This document shows, piece after piece, positions 1-7,992 of a stretch of 40,674 nt of DNA. This stretch comes from Acidimicrobiaceae bacterium (GTDB lineage Bacteria; Actinomycetota; Acidimicrobiia; Acidimicrobiales; RAAP-2). How positions within the stretch are numbered: the first letter of the stretch is position 1; every line of letters starts with the position of its first letter. The translations under genes and the position numbers were made by a program. Location of the stretch: NCBI GenBank assembly GCA_003161255.1, contig PMOQ01000026.1, forward strand, positions 1-40,674. The letters are read 5' to 3'. The notes beneath the pieces were generated by a model. The model was given only the letters and a program-made list of their open reading frames with translations. It did not search any database and was not told where the DNA came from.

Positions 1-49
1 GAATGGACTTTTAATCCCAAGGTGCCGGGTTCGAGCCCCGGGCGGCCCA
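1..49 (+). tRNA. tRNA-Lys(TTT), 3' part
   Basis: The window opens inside a tRNA gene. The anticodon loop cttttaa (8-14) gives anticodon TTT for lysine. The T arm is complete, with stem ccggg/cccgg around loop ttcgagc (25-41). The 3' acceptor strand gcggccc is followed by discriminator A at 49. CCA is not encoded, as the next bases are ccc. The acceptor 5' strand and D arm lie outside the window. The outer two pairs of the anticodon stem do not match perfectly, which lowers certainty slightly. Confidence 0.82.
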
Positions 50-186
50 CCCAGTCTGCCTCGTCCGTCTTCAGACGACCCGGACCAATTGTCCCTGGTC
101 GGCTGACGCGATCCTCGCTTCCGACCTGTCCTCGAACTCCGCAACGCAGCCTGGTCGGGCCTGGGACCACGACTACTTTTGGCTCG

Positions 187-711
187 ATGCCAACTGGTCT
201 CACTCTTCGCTCAGCCACCACCGGTGACCACGACGACATCTTGGGTCTCGTTCGGGACGCGTTCAGTGTCGACGGACGCGACCGACAAGAGGAGGCGACG
301 ATCGTGATCCACTCATGGGCCTCCGGTCTGATTCCGATCGGGCTCGAGCTCGTCGCGATCGATCAGGACGCGGTCGTGGGACACGTTCTTGCGAGCCTCG
401 GCGATCTCGGCGGGGAAAAGGTACCCGGCGTAGCCCCGCTGGCGGTGTCCCCATCGCGCCAACGAAACGGCATTGGCAGCGCGCTCATGTTCGAGCTCCT
501 TCGCCGGGCAGAGGCGGCCGGCTTCCCGCTCATCGTCCTCTTGGGCAGTCCCGGCTACTACCGCCGGTTTGGCTTCGAACCATCGGGACCCTTGAACATC
601 ACCTACCCACCCGTTGGGGACAACCCGGCCTTCCAGGCCCGTCGATTGTCGAGTTATGACCGCTCGTTGCAAGGAGAGTTCACGTACTGCTGGGAGTCCG
701 TGCTCGGCTAA
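187..711 (+). CDS. GNAT family N-acetyltransferase (YhbS-like)
   Basis: A 174-residue protein with a single GNAT fold, expected to move an acetyl group from acetyl-CoA to an unknown amine in the cytoplasm. The acetyl-CoA pyrophosphate loop is seen as SPSRQRNGIGSALM, followed by the motif B segment LGSPGYYRRFGFEP, which is typical of the YhbS branch. An in-frame ATG at 22 lies inside the tRNA and cannot be used, so I start at the ATG at 187 just before the first beta strand (LTLRSATTGD). No clear ribosome binding site precedes it. It stands alone between the tRNA and a convergent GNAT gene 17 bases away. The substrate cannot be inferred. Confidence 0.85.
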   Translation: MPTGLTLRSATTGDHDDILGLVRDAFSVDGRDRQEEATIVIHSWASGLIPIGLELVAIDQDAVVGHVLASLGDLGGEKVPGVAPLAVSPSRQRNGIGSALMFELLRRAEAAGFPLIVLLGSPGYYRRFGFEPSGPLNITYPPVGDNPAFQARRLSSYDRSLQGEFTYCWESVLG

Positions 712-728
712 CGAGCTGGAGCGCGCAC

Positions 729-1202
729 CTAGGACACGAGTGCTCTCACGTAGAGAGCACAGGGATTCCCGGGCTGCCATCCGGGGAACGGATCGATCAC
801 ATCGATCTTGAGAAAGCCCCGACCTTCCCAGAAGGCTCTCGTCGCCTCGTAGGGTTGGTAGCCCGAAGAGGAGTCCAGGGTCTTTAGCTCGACGAGATGG
901 ACGCCATCATCGAACAGAGTGGCGAGGACGTCGTCCACCAATCTTGTCCCGAGGCCTGCGTCCCGCCGACCGGCATCGACGGCGGCCCACAGGAACTCGG
1001 CCACCTCGGACGATCTCCAGTCCACGACCACGAACCCGGCAACGACGCCGTCTTCGACGATCACGAGGGACCAGCAGAGGGGGAAGTCGGAGCGGATCTT
1101 TCCGGGCACATCCGATGTGAAGTAGTCGGGAAGACCGCCCACGATCTCCAAGATTCGATTGAGATCGTCGGCCGATGCCAACCGAGTCGAAACCGTGCCC
1201 AC
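729..1202 (-). CDS. GNAT family N-acetyltransferase
   Basis: A 157-residue GNAT-fold protein. The acetyl-CoA binding motif is RRDAGLGTRLVDDVL, preceded by the strand LWAAVDAG and followed by ELKTLDSSSGYQPYEATRAF and the usual late segment FWEGRGFLKID. The start is GTG at 1202. It lies 51 bases downstream of the acyltransferase at 1254-1913 on the same strand and may be co-transcribed with it. It is convergent with the other GNAT gene. Substrate unknown. Confidence 0.85.
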   Translation of the reverse strand: MGTVSTRLASADDLNRILEIVGGLPDYFTSDVPGKIRSDFPLCWSLVIVEDGVVAGFVVVDWRSSEVAEFLWAAVDAGRRDAGLGTRLVDDVLATLFDDGVHLVELKTLDSSSGYQPYEATRAFWEGRGFLKIDVIDPFPGWQPGNPCALYVRALVS

Positions 1203-1253
1203 CTGTCCGATTCTGTACCGCCAGCGGCGCCGGTGCCCGATGCCGATCCGACG

Positions 1254-1913
1254 TCAGGCCGGCACCTCGTCTCCCACGGCTATCCAACCCTCGCCGGCGA
1301 CATATCGCCGAATCACCCGTGCGGGCACGCCGGCCACGACGCAATGGTCGGGAACCTCTCCACGCACGACGGCACCCGCCGCAACCACGACGTGCTCACC
1401 GATGATCGAGCCGGGCAAGATGATCGCGTTTGCCCCAAGCCAGCTACCAGACCCGATCCGCACTGCGGCTTCGACCGGGATCTGCGAGCCGATCGGTTCG
1501 TCGGGATCGATGTACGAATGGTTCTGATCGGTGATGTACACGTAAGGGCCGGTCTGGATGTCGTCACCCAGATGGATGTTCCAGTGGCCGACGATGTGGC
1601 TACCCCGTCCGATCAGGCACCGGTCCCCGATCTCGACCACCGGGTCGCTCAGGATCTCCTGGCCCTCGGCCATTCCTGCGGTCACCGACGCATACGGTCC
1701 GATGATCGTGTCGCAGCCGATCCGGATCCGGTGCTCGTTGAAAATGGTGCCCTGGGGAAAGACAAGACAGCTGCCCCTCCCGAACGCCCCGAATCGGCGG
1801 GCCGGAGCATCGTTGGGCCCGACCGCGGCGGCAATCCGTGCCCAGCGGGTCGTGCGCCGGATTGCTTCGCCCGCCGACCGCCGGACGAAGTTGGTCAATC
1901 GCCGCGAGGACAC
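1254..1913 (-). CDS. Left-handed beta-helix (hexapeptide repeat) acyltransferase
   Basis: A 219-residue protein. From about residue 60 it is built of isoleucine- or valine-led hexapeptide repeats (IGCDTIIGPYASV, IGDRCLIGRGSHIVG, IHLGDDIQTGPYVYI, VRIGSGSWLGANAIILPG, IGEHVVVAAGAVV), ending in the family-typical VAGVPARVIRRY. The loop DQNHSYID carries the likely catalytic histidine. The family transfers acetyl or other acyl groups from a CoA donor to sugars or small molecules and usually works as a trimer. The N-terminal 50 residues are Arg/Ala-rich and not part of the helix. The start is GTG; a downstream start is possible. The acceptor cannot be told. Confidence 0.85.
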   Translation of the reverse strand: MSSRRLTNFVRRSAGEAIRRTTRWARIAAAVGPNDAPARRFGAFGRGSCLVFPQGTIFNEHRIRIGCDTIIGPYASVTAGMAEGQEILSDPVVEIGDRCLIGRGSHIVGHWNIHLGDDIQTGPYVYITDQNHSYIDPDEPIGSQIPVEAAVRIGSGSWLGANAIILPGSIIGEHVVVAAGAVVRGEVPDHCVVAGVPARVIRRYVAGEGWIAVGDEVPA

Positions 1914-2005
1914 CCCGAAACGCTACCGCCAGCACTTGTGTCGAGCCGCGAAGCTCCAGTGCAGGCGCTGTGTTCGGCGTGCCAACGGTTGGCTAATCTC
2001 GGGTC

Positions 2006-3709
2006 ATGCCCGAGGCCACCGGGGGTGCCGGCCGGGAGGGCAATCCCTTGCTTCCCGAGCTACGGATAGGACGGAGACGCTTCCTTCAGGGTGCCCTCGC
2101 GGCCGCCGGTGGGCTCGCCATTACCGGCATGGGCGGCAGGGCTGCGCACAGGATCCCGGCCCACGCAAAGCACCACCCGAAGCACCAGCCACTACCCGCG
2201 GTGACCCAAACGGTCCTCGATAGCGGGGTCGTCGTGCCTACGGCCCGCTGGCTCATCGAGGAGAACGCGAAGTCCGGGACCAACAACTGGGTGGTCACGG
2301 GGATCCAGACGGCGCACGCGATCGAGGGCTACGCCAGCCAGGTGAGCGCCATCCCGGGCGACGGGTTGGTCCTGTTCGTGAGCACCACCGCCGCGTCGTT
2401 CCACGTCGAGGCCTACCGCATGGGCTACTACCAGGGCCTGGGCGGCCGGCTCATCGAGACGAGCGACACGGTGGCTGGCGTCGTTCAGGCACCGGCGACC
2501 GTCACCCCCGGGGTCAACACGGTCTCTTGCCCCTGGAACCCCAGCATGACCCTGAACGTCACCTCCGAGTGGCCACCGGGCAACTACCTCTTGAAGCTGG
2601 TCGGGAGCGGGGGTGAGCAGCAGTACATCCCACTTACCGTGCGTGATGACGCGAGCACGGCGACGTACGTGATGCAGAACAGCGTGTCGTGCTGGCAGGC
2701 CTACAACCTTTGGGGCGGCTACAGCCTCTACTACGGACGCGTCGCGAACGGCGGCCAGAACTTCGCCAATCGAGCACGCATCGTTTCCTTCGACCGCCCG
2801 TATCCCCAAACATGGGCACAGGGCGCCGCAGACTTCTTCGGCAACGAATTCCCGCTTCTGTATCAAATGGAGCAGATCGGGCTGGACATGACGTACTGGA
2901 CCGACGTCGATCTGCACAACAGCCCGGCGCGGCTCGGTCAGCACCAGGCGTTGTTCACGCTTGGCCACGACGAGTACTGGTCCTACGAGATGCGCTCAGC
3001 CGCCCAGAACGCGTTGGCGGGCGGGACCAATCTCGCGTTTCTGGGTGCCAACGCGTGTTACCGCCAGATCCGCCTCCAGCCGTCCAGCGTCGGACCGAAC
3101 CGCCTTCAGGCGTGTTACAAGAACGCCGCCGAAGACCCCGCGAGCCGAGCCAGCCCCGGGCTGACCACGGTCGACTGGAACCAGGCACCGTTGAACAACC
3201 CGGAGAGCACGCTCATCGGCAGCACGTACCAATCCGTCGGGGCGAACGCGGACCTCGTTGTCAGCGACGGGTCCTCGTGGTTGTGGAAGGGCTGCGGACT
3301 GCCGGACGGCACGAGGCTTGCGGGGGTCGTCCAGGGGGAGTACGACCGATACGTCCCATCCCTCCCCGGGCCGCCGAACGTCGACGTGTTCGGACACTCC
3401 CCCGTCCCGGGCCAGAACAACTGGTCCGACATCACGTACTTCTCGAACCCCGGCGCCGGCGGCGTACTCGCGACCGGCATGTCGTCATGGGTCTTCAAGC
3501 TGTCGAATACGACGGGGTTCCCCTGGAACATCGTTCCCCAACCGATCCCGGGGGTCACCGATGTGCTTCTCCGGGCCATGGAGAACGTCTACGGAACCTT
3601 CGGTTCGGGGCCGGCGTCCGAGAAGCAGCCGTCCTCGGGAACATGGGACGCCGTCTACTCGGGGGCGGCCGCTCGGGCCCCGTCGGCCCAGGGGACGAAC
3701 GCTGCCTGA
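2006..3709 (+). CDS. Tat-exported N,N-dimethylformamidase beta-subunit-like protein
   Basis: A 567-residue protein. The N-terminus has a twin-arginine signal: RRRFLQ at residues 23-28, then the hydrophobic stretch GALAAAGGLAITGMGG, so it is exported folded. The mature part matches the C-terminal domain of the dimethylformamidase large subunit family, with the hallmark GHDEYW at residues 320-325 and the N-terminal beta-sandwich segment SFHVEAYRMGYYQGLGGR. True dimethylformamidases hydrolyse DMF, but most homologues have no known substrate. A DUF3048 lipoprotein follows after 40 bases and may share its transcript. The C-terminal 30 residues are Ala/Ser-rich and disordered. Confidence 0.85.
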   Translation: MPEATGGAGREGNPLLPELRIGRRRFLQGALAAAGGLAITGMGGRAAHRIPAHAKHHPKHQPLPAVTQTVLDSGVVVPTARWLIEENAKSGTNNWVVTGIQTAHAIEGYASQVSAIPGDGLVLFVSTTAASFHVEAYRMGYYQGLGGRLIETSDTVAGVVQAPATVTPGVNTVSCPWNPSMTLNVTSEWPPGNYLLKLVGSGGEQQYIPLTVRDDASTATYVMQNSVSCWQAYNLWGGYSLYYGRVANGGQNFANRARIVSFDRPYPQTWAQGAADFFGNEFPLLYQMEQIGLDMTYWTDVDLHNSPARLGQHQALFTLGHDEYWSYEMRSAAQNALAGGTNLAFLGANACYRQIRLQPSSVGPNRLQACYKNAAEDPASRASPGLTTVDWNQAPLNNPESTLIGSTYQSVGANADLVVSDGSSWLWKGCGLPDGTRLAGVVQGEYDRYVPSLPGPPNVDVFGHSPVPGQNNWSDITYFSNPGAGGVLATGMSSWVFKLSNTTGFPWNIVPQPIPGVTDVLLRAMENVYGTFGSGPASEKQPSSGTWDAVYSGAAARAPSAQGTNAA

Positions 3710-3749
3710 GAGTTCGGGACAGTCCCGGGTGTCCATCCGTTTGAGATCC

Positions 3750-4778
3750 ATGCGCACCTGGGTCCACGGCGCCGCGGTGCTGTGCGTCGCCAGTCTCATG
3801 CTCGCGGCCTGTGCCTCGCCGTCCCACCCGAAGGCCAGAACCCATCGGGTATCGAAGCCGCACGTGGCCGCTCCAGTTGCGAGGTGTCCCCTGACCGATC
3901 TGCCGGCACCGACCGGGGCCGTCCCGCAGCGGCCGGCGCTCGCCGTGAAGGTGGACAACTACACCCAAGCCCGGCCGCAGAGCGGCCTCGACTTGGCCGA
4001 CATCGTGTTCGAGGAGCCGGTCGAAGGAGGGATCACCCGATACGTCGCCGTCTTCCAATGTCAGGATGCCGCGCTCGTCGGACCGATCCGATCGGCCCGG
4101 AACATCGACATCGGCATCCTCGGCCAGTTCGGTCGGCCGCTTCTCGTGAACGTCGGAGGCATCGCGCCCGTGCTTTCCAACATCGAGGCGTCGCCGATCA
4201 TCGAGAACGATCTCCGGATCGACGGTTCGGTTGTGCAGCACCCTCCCGGACGGTTCGCGCCCTACGACACCTATACCGCCACGGCGTCACTCTGGGCACT
4301 TCAACCGGGGGAATCGGCACCGCCGGCTCCCGTCTTCTCCTTCTCGGCGACGGTGCCGACCGGCATGCCCGCTTCAGCAATCGCTATACCGTTCTCGGGT
4401 ACATCTAACGTCGATTGGACCTACAGCCCGGCGATGAACCAGTACCTGCGATCCTACGGCGCCACGCCGGATCTCCTGAGCGACGGGGTCCAGAACTCCG
4501 CGGCCAACGTCATCGTCCAGGTGGTGCAGGTCACCTACGGACCGTGGCTCGAGAACGAAGAGGGCGGCCTCGAAGTACAGGCAAATCTCTACCAAGACGC
4601 AAGCGGTTCGGCCGAGATCTTTCGAAATGGCGTCGAGATCACCGGCACGTGGCAGCGCGACGCCTTGGGCCAGCCCACGCAGTTCATCTCGTCGGCAGGG
4701 GCTCCGATACCGCTGCAGCCCGGTCGAACCTGGGTGGAACTGGTACCGAGCACGATCCCGGTGACGACCACCCCGTAG
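3750..4778 (+). CDS. DUF3048 (YerB-like) lipoprotein
   Basis: A 342-residue protein of the DUF3048/YerB family, which has no established biochemical role. The start is ATG at 3750. It opens a lipoprotein signal peptide with positive residues, a hydrophobic core and lipobox LAAC; C21 would be acylated. GTG at 3729 and TTG at 3741 are in-frame alternatives. The first domain contains PALAVKVDNYTQARPQSG and DIVFEEPVEGGITRYVAVF, typical of the family; the C-terminal domain starts near DWTYSPAMNQYLRSY. It lies 40 bases after the dimethylformamidase-like gene. The gap holds the palindrome cgggacagtcccg (3715-3727). Confidence 0.88.
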   Translation: MRTWVHGAAVLCVASLMLAACASPSHPKARTHRVSKPHVAAPVARCPLTDLPAPTGAVPQRPALAVKVDNYTQARPQSGLDLADIVFEEPVEGGITRYVAVFQCQDAALVGPIRSARNIDIGILGQFGRPLLVNVGGIAPVLSNIEASPIIENDLRIDGSVVQHPPGRFAPYDTYTATASLWALQPGESAPPAPVFSFSATVPTGMPASAIAIPFSGTSNVDWTYSPAMNQYLRSYGATPDLLSDGVQNSAANVIVQVVQVTYGPWLENEEGGLEVQANLYQDASGSAEIFRNGVEITGTWQRDALGQPTQFISSAGAPIPLQPGRTWVELVPSTIPVTTTP

Positions 4779-4800
4779 ATCGGAAAGCCAACCCGGTACG

Positions 4801-5865
4801 TCAGTCCAACGAGATTGGCAGGTCGTCTCGGTCGACTTCGGAGTCGGCGTCGGCGTCGTCATCGGCGTCTTCTTCGATGACCGGCGCGAGCCGCTCGCGC
4901 ACCCGCTGGTCGATCTCGGCCATCAGCTGAGGGTTCTCGATCAGGAACAGCTTGACGTTCTCCCGTCCTTGACCGAGCTGCTCCCCCTCGTAGGTGAACC
5001 ATGCCCCGGACTTCTTGACGAACCCCAAGTCAACGGCGACGTCGAGCAGCGAGCCCTCACGGCTGATGCCCTTGCCGTACATGATGTCGAACTCGGCCTG
5101 CTTGAACGGGGCTCCACACTTGTTCTTCACCACCTTTGCCCGGGTCCGGTTGCCGACGATTTCAGCGCCGTCCTTGATCTGCTCGATCCGGCGGATGTCG
5201 ATCCGGATGGACGCGTAGAACTTGAGCGCACGGCCGCCGGGGGTGATCTCCGGCGAGCCGTAGATGACGCCGACCTTCTCCCGAAGCTGGTTGATGAATA
5301 CGGCGATGGTCCGCGATTTGGAAAGCGTCCCGGTGAGCTTGCGGAGCGCCTGGGACATCAGTCGGGCCTGCAGCCCGACGTGGGTGTCCCCCATCTCCCC
5401 GTCCAGCTCCGCCCTCGGGGTGAGCGCGGCCACCGAGTCGATGACGAGCACGTCGAGGGCGCCCGAGCGGATCAACATGTCGGAGATCTCGAGAGCCTGC
5501 TCCCCGGTGTCGGGCTGGGAGATCAACAGATCATCCACGTTGACGCCGATCGCCTTGGCGTAGATGGGGTCCATCGCGTGCTCGGCGTCGATATAGGCAC
5601 AGATGCCGCCGTTGCGTTGGGCTTCGGCGACGACGTGCATGGCCAGAGTCGACTTGCCGGACGACTCGGGTCCGTAGACCTCCACGATCCGCCCTCGGGG
5701 TAGGCCGCCGATCCCCAACGCGAGGTCGAGGGACAGGGCGCCGGTCGGGATGGCTTCGATGGCCATGTGGGCGGTCTCGCCCATCCGCATGATCGAGCCC
5801 TTGCCGAACTGCTTCTCGATCTGGCCAAGTGCCACACCGAGCGCCTTGTCACGCTCCTCAGTCAT
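4801..5865 (-). CDS. recA: Recombinase RecA
   Basis: A 354-residue RecA, the strand-exchange ATPase of homologous recombination and co-protease for LexA. The length is close to the 353 residues of E. coli RecA, and no intein is present. Walker A is GPESSGKST at 65-73. The core motifs [31 protein letters not shown] and [19 protein letters not shown] are intact, and the C-terminal tail is strongly acidic ([15 protein letters not shown]). The start is ATG at 5865, with a strong ribosome binding site (GGGAGAGG) just upstream. An SOS box lies 98 bases upstream, so LexA control is expected. No recX follows downstream; the next gene is convergent. Confidence 0.99.
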   Translation of the reverse strand: MTEERDKALGVALGQIEKQFGKGSIMRMGETAHMAIEAIPTGALSLDLALGIGGLPRGRIVEVYGPESSGKSTLAMHVVAEAQRNGGICAYIDAEHAMDPIYAKAIGVNVDDLLISQPDTGEQALEISDMLIRSGALDVLVIDSVAALTPRAELDGEMGDTHVGLQARLMSQALRKLTGTLSKSRTIAVFINQLREKVGVIYGSPEITPGGRALKFYASIRIDIRRIEQIKDGAEIVGNRTRAKVVKNKCGAPFKQAEFDIMYGKGISREGSLLDVAVDLGFVKKSGAWFTYEGEQLGQGRENVKLFLIENPQLMAEIDQRVRERLAPVIEEDADDDADADSEVDRDDLPISLD

Positions 5866-5962
5866 CTGCCTCTCCCTTTTCCTCTTGCGTCGCGATCCGG
5901 ACCGACACTACGGAGGGGGTGTGTCAACGAGTCGCGAACTGGGCCTGCGCTCACCCTAATCC

Positions 5963-5976
5963 CGAACACATGTTCG
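5963..5976. promoter_or_regulatory. SOS (LexA) box upstream of recA
   Basis: The sequence cgaacacatgttcg fits the Gram-positive/actinobacterial LexA consensus CGAAC-N4-GTTCG exactly, with perfect half-sites cgaac and gttcg. It lies 98 bases upstream of the recA start and 15 bases from the stop of thpR, where LexA sites in front of recA are expected. A LexA gene is not in this window. Confidence 0.87.
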
Positions 5977-5991
5977 TATGTGGATCCCGGG

Positions 5992-6540
5992 TCACCCTGC
6001 CAGCGCGACGAACGCAAGCGGCGAGTACTCGGTTCCCTGACGGCCCTCCTCGGAAACGACCAGTCTGACCTCCGACACCAGCCACGTCATGGAGACGGCG
6101 ACACCCGAGCCAACGGTCGACACGGCTAGGCCGACCGCGTGGTCCGGCACCGCTCGGCTCCGGCGGGCCCTGGCCAGAGTCAGATGGCCGGCGAAGGGTC
6201 GGTCTCGATCAGAGGCCCGGCTGAACGGCCCAGTGGACTCCCTGACCGCCCTGGCTAACTCGTCGAGGCCGGTCGTCGGCAGGCAGAGGACGGACCGGCC
6301 CATGGTCGCGGTGTGGGTGCCCAGCGAGGCGGCGCACCGCAGGCCTTGCGACTGGATCGACCGCAAATCCGCCGCCAGGGCATCGAGCTCGTCATCTGGA
6401 ACGGACCCCAAGAAGGCCAACGTCACGTGCCAGTTCTCGGGCTTTACCCACCGAAGGTCGGCGGTCTCCTGAGCCGCGATCGCTCCGGCGAGCCGATCGC
6501 GAACCTGGTCGGTCGGCCAGACCGCGACGAAGAGGCGCAT
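5992..6540 (-). CDS. thpR: RNA 2',3'-cyclic phosphodiesterase (LigT/ThpR)
   Basis: A 182-residue 2H phosphoesterase. The two catalytic motifs are HVTL at residues 38-41 and HLTL at 119-122. The N-terminal strand MRLFVAVWP and ENWHVTLAFLG are typical of ThpR, which hydrolyses 2',3'-cyclic phosphates on RNA to 2'-phosphates. It is upstream of recA on the same strand, but the recA SOS box sits between them, so recA has its own promoter. Divergent from the DinB-fold gene (64 bases between starts). The start is ATG. Confidence 0.93.
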   Translation of the reverse strand: MRLFVAVWPTDQVRDRLAGAIAAQETADLRWVKPENWHVTLAFLGSVPDDELDALAADLRSIQSQGLRCAASLGTHTATMGRSVLCLPTTGLDELARAVRESTGPFSRASDRDRPFAGHLTLARARRSRAVPDHAVGLAVSTVGSGVAVSMTWLVSEVRLVVSEEGRQGTEYSPLAFVALAG

Positions 6541-6604
6541 CCGCTCATTTTGGACGGTGATGCATCATGGGCCATGCATTTGCACCTTCCGAGGAGGCCG
6601 ATTC

Positions 6605-7081
6605 ATGCCGGCGGCGTTCGAGGGCCCGCCGAACGAGCTGGCCGGGTTGAGCATGTTCTTGGAGGAGCAGCGGGCCGCGGTTCTGCGAAAGCTCGACGGG
6701 CTGAGCGAGGTGCAGGCGATCGAGCATCCGACCGCCAGCGAGTTCTGCATGCTGACGCTCGTCAAACATCTCGCTTACGTCGAGCGCCGATGGTTCCAGC
6801 TTGAAATCGCGCGGCGAGATGTGCCGGGCTTGTGGCCACCCCCGGACGACTCCGAGCTTGAACTGGAGCCCGCGGACACCATCGAGAAAATCCGCCGCCT
6901 GTACGAAGAGATCATCGACCAGGATCGGGACATCCTCTCGGTGGTGACCGATCTCGACTCGCTCTCCGCTACCGGGCTGAACCGCAGGTGGGTGCTGCTC
7001 CATCTGATCGAGGAGACAGCCCGGCACGCGGGTCACGCAGATCTGATCCGCGAGTCGATTGACGGCAGCAAGGGCCCGTAG
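6605..7081 (+). CDS. DinB-fold protein (DUF664 family)
   Basis: A 158-residue four-helix protein of the DinB/DUF664 superfamily, whose members are putative metal-dependent thiol S-transferases or unknown. The metal-binding histidine segments are LVKHLAYVERRWF and HLIEETARHAGHADLIRE, the latter being the best conserved part of DUF664. The ATG at 6605 is chosen because gaggagg lies 6-8 bases upstream; the in-frame ATG at 6557 would add 16 unlikely residues. Function is not known. In some actinobacteria relatives use mycothiol, but nothing here shows that. Confidence 0.88.
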   Translation: MPAAFEGPPNELAGLSMFLEEQRAAVLRKLDGLSEVQAIEHPTASEFCMLTLVKHLAYVERRWFQLEIARRDVPGLWPPPDDSELELEPADTIEKIRRLYEEIIDQDRDILSVVTDLDSLSATGLNRRWVLLHLIEETARHAGHADLIRESIDGSKGP

Positions 7082-7219
7082 TCAGGTCGGCGCCATGTCA
7101 CACGGCGCGGTTAGCAATCCGATGAGTCCCCTTCGGTGGACAGATCGTGCTGCGCGTTGGTCGTTCTCGACCGATTCGGCCGCACCAGTTGTCACGGCCG
7201 CGACCCGGAGGGAGAAACG

Positions 7220-7612
7220 ATGGAGCCCAAGCACATTGGAAACGATCAGACGACGAGCCGTCTCGAGCACCTCGAACGACTGGTGGCCGGACTCGAGCGA
7301 ACGGTCCGTTCGTTCGCCGACGAGATTCGGACTCGCCAGATCGTGGTGGTCGATGACGAGGACCGTCCGAGGATCGTCGGCGAGGTATTCGCGGACGTCG
7401 CCGAACTGCGACTGGAGCTGCCGGCGGTCAACGGTGAGCCGGGTCCGGAATTGCTCCTGTTTGCCGTTGCATCTTCGCATCCCGGGCCGGTCGAGCTGGG
7501 TCCGGCGATCGGCGTGCAACTGCGCGCCGACGGTCGGTCGGTGTTCGAACTGGACGCCTGGCCGGAAGCGGACGATACGTGGCGTCCGCACCTCCACCTG
7601 AGCGGCTCGTGA
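7220..7612 (+). CDS. Hypothetical protein with N-terminal coiled coil
   Basis: A 130-residue acidic protein that I do not recognise. Residues about 13-37 (RLEHLERLVAGLERTVRSF) look like a short coiled coil. The rest is a beta-rich domain with the strand IVVVDDEDRPRIVGEV and a pattern resembling small conserved actinobacterial proteins of unknown function. The start is ATG at 7220 with gagggaga 6 bases upstream; an earlier in-frame ATG at 7136 has no such site. No signal peptide or membrane segment. It precedes the XRE regulator on the same strand by 92 bases, with a candidate operator between them. Confidence 0.72.
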   Translation: MEPKHIGNDQTTSRLEHLERLVAGLERTVRSFADEIRTRQIVVVDDEDRPRIVGEVFADVAELRLELPAVNGEPGPELLLFAVASSHPGPVELGPAIGVQLRADGRSVFELDAWPEADDTWRPHLHLSGS

Positions 7613-7654
7613 AGGGCGACGCGGCGGAACCGAGCCGCTGATCCGGCACATCTG

Positions 7655-7684
7655 CTACCTATCGATATGTAGATCGAGAAGTAG
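7655..7684. promoter_or_regulatory. Candidate operator of the XRE regulator
   Basis: Two overlapping repeats lie 20-50 bases upstream of the XRE start. An 18-base imperfect palindrome (7655-7672, ctacctatcgatatgtag) pairs at 8 of 9 positions. Its right part is also the first copy of a 12-base tandem repeat (7661-7672 and 7673-7684, atcgatatgtag / atcgagaagtag) with 10 of 12 identities. This AT-rich stretch stands out from its surroundings. Binding by the adjacent regulator is an inference. Confidence 0.5.
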
Positions 7685-7704
7685 CAATGGCCCAGGGTTG
7701 ACCC

Positions 7705-7992
7705 GTGGAGGGGGACCTGCAGCAGCGGCTTGGGCGCAACCTTCGAATCCTTCGCAAGGGCAAGGGGTTGAGCCAGGAGGCGTTTGCCGATGCTCTGGAG
7801 ATCCACCGGACCTATATGGGCGGACTCGAGAGAGGAGAGCGCAACGTCACGCTCAAGACCGTCGAACGGATCGCCGCCGCGTTAGGGATCGATCCGGCAG
7901 ACCTGCTCTCGGACCAGCTCCGGACCGCCGAGCCTGATCGGCCGTCGCAGCGAGCCGAGACCCGTCGCCTAAGCGGCCCAACCGATGAGTGA
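7705..7992 (+). CDS. XRE-family transcriptional regulator
   Basis: A 95-residue DNA-binding protein: one Cro/CI helix-turn-helix (residues about 8-65) and a short polar tail. LSQEAFADALEIHRTYMGGL followed by ERGERNVTLKTVERIAAALG closely follows the pattern of restriction-modification controller (C) proteins, but no restriction or methylase gene is near. The start is GTG at 7705 with little room for a ribosome binding site, so leaderless translation is possible. Its 3' end overlaps the convergent cinA gene by 24 bases. A palindrome/tandem repeat immediately upstream suggests autoregulation. In many actinobacteria a different HTH gene (clgR) lies after cinA; this one is on the other strand and is not obviously ClgR. 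Confidence 0.88.
   Translation: MEGDLQQRLGRNLRILRKGKGLSQEAFADALEIHRTYMGGLERGERNVTLKTVERIAAALGIDPADLLSDQLRTAEPDRPSQRAETRRLSGPTDE

Noticed and set aside
22-186. In-frame extension of the first GNAT gene to an ATG at 22
   Set aside because: It would start inside the tRNA-Lys gene and adds 55 residues with no GNAT character.
897-2069. Long plus-strand open frame opposite the acyltransferase and GNAT genes
   Set aside because: It is the antisense shadow of the minus-strand genes; composition is His/Asp/Pro-rich and no family is seen.
3715-3727. Palindrome cgggacagtcccg as a terminator after the dimethylformamidase-like gene
   Set aside because: The stem is five bases, no T-run follows, and the next gene lies in the same direction within 40 bases.
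4969-5703. Plus-strand open frame across recA
   Set aside because: Antisense shadow of recA caused by high GC.
7705-7992. A restriction-modification system around the C-protein-like regulator
   Set aside because: No methylase or nuclease gene is found on either side within the recA neighbourhood.
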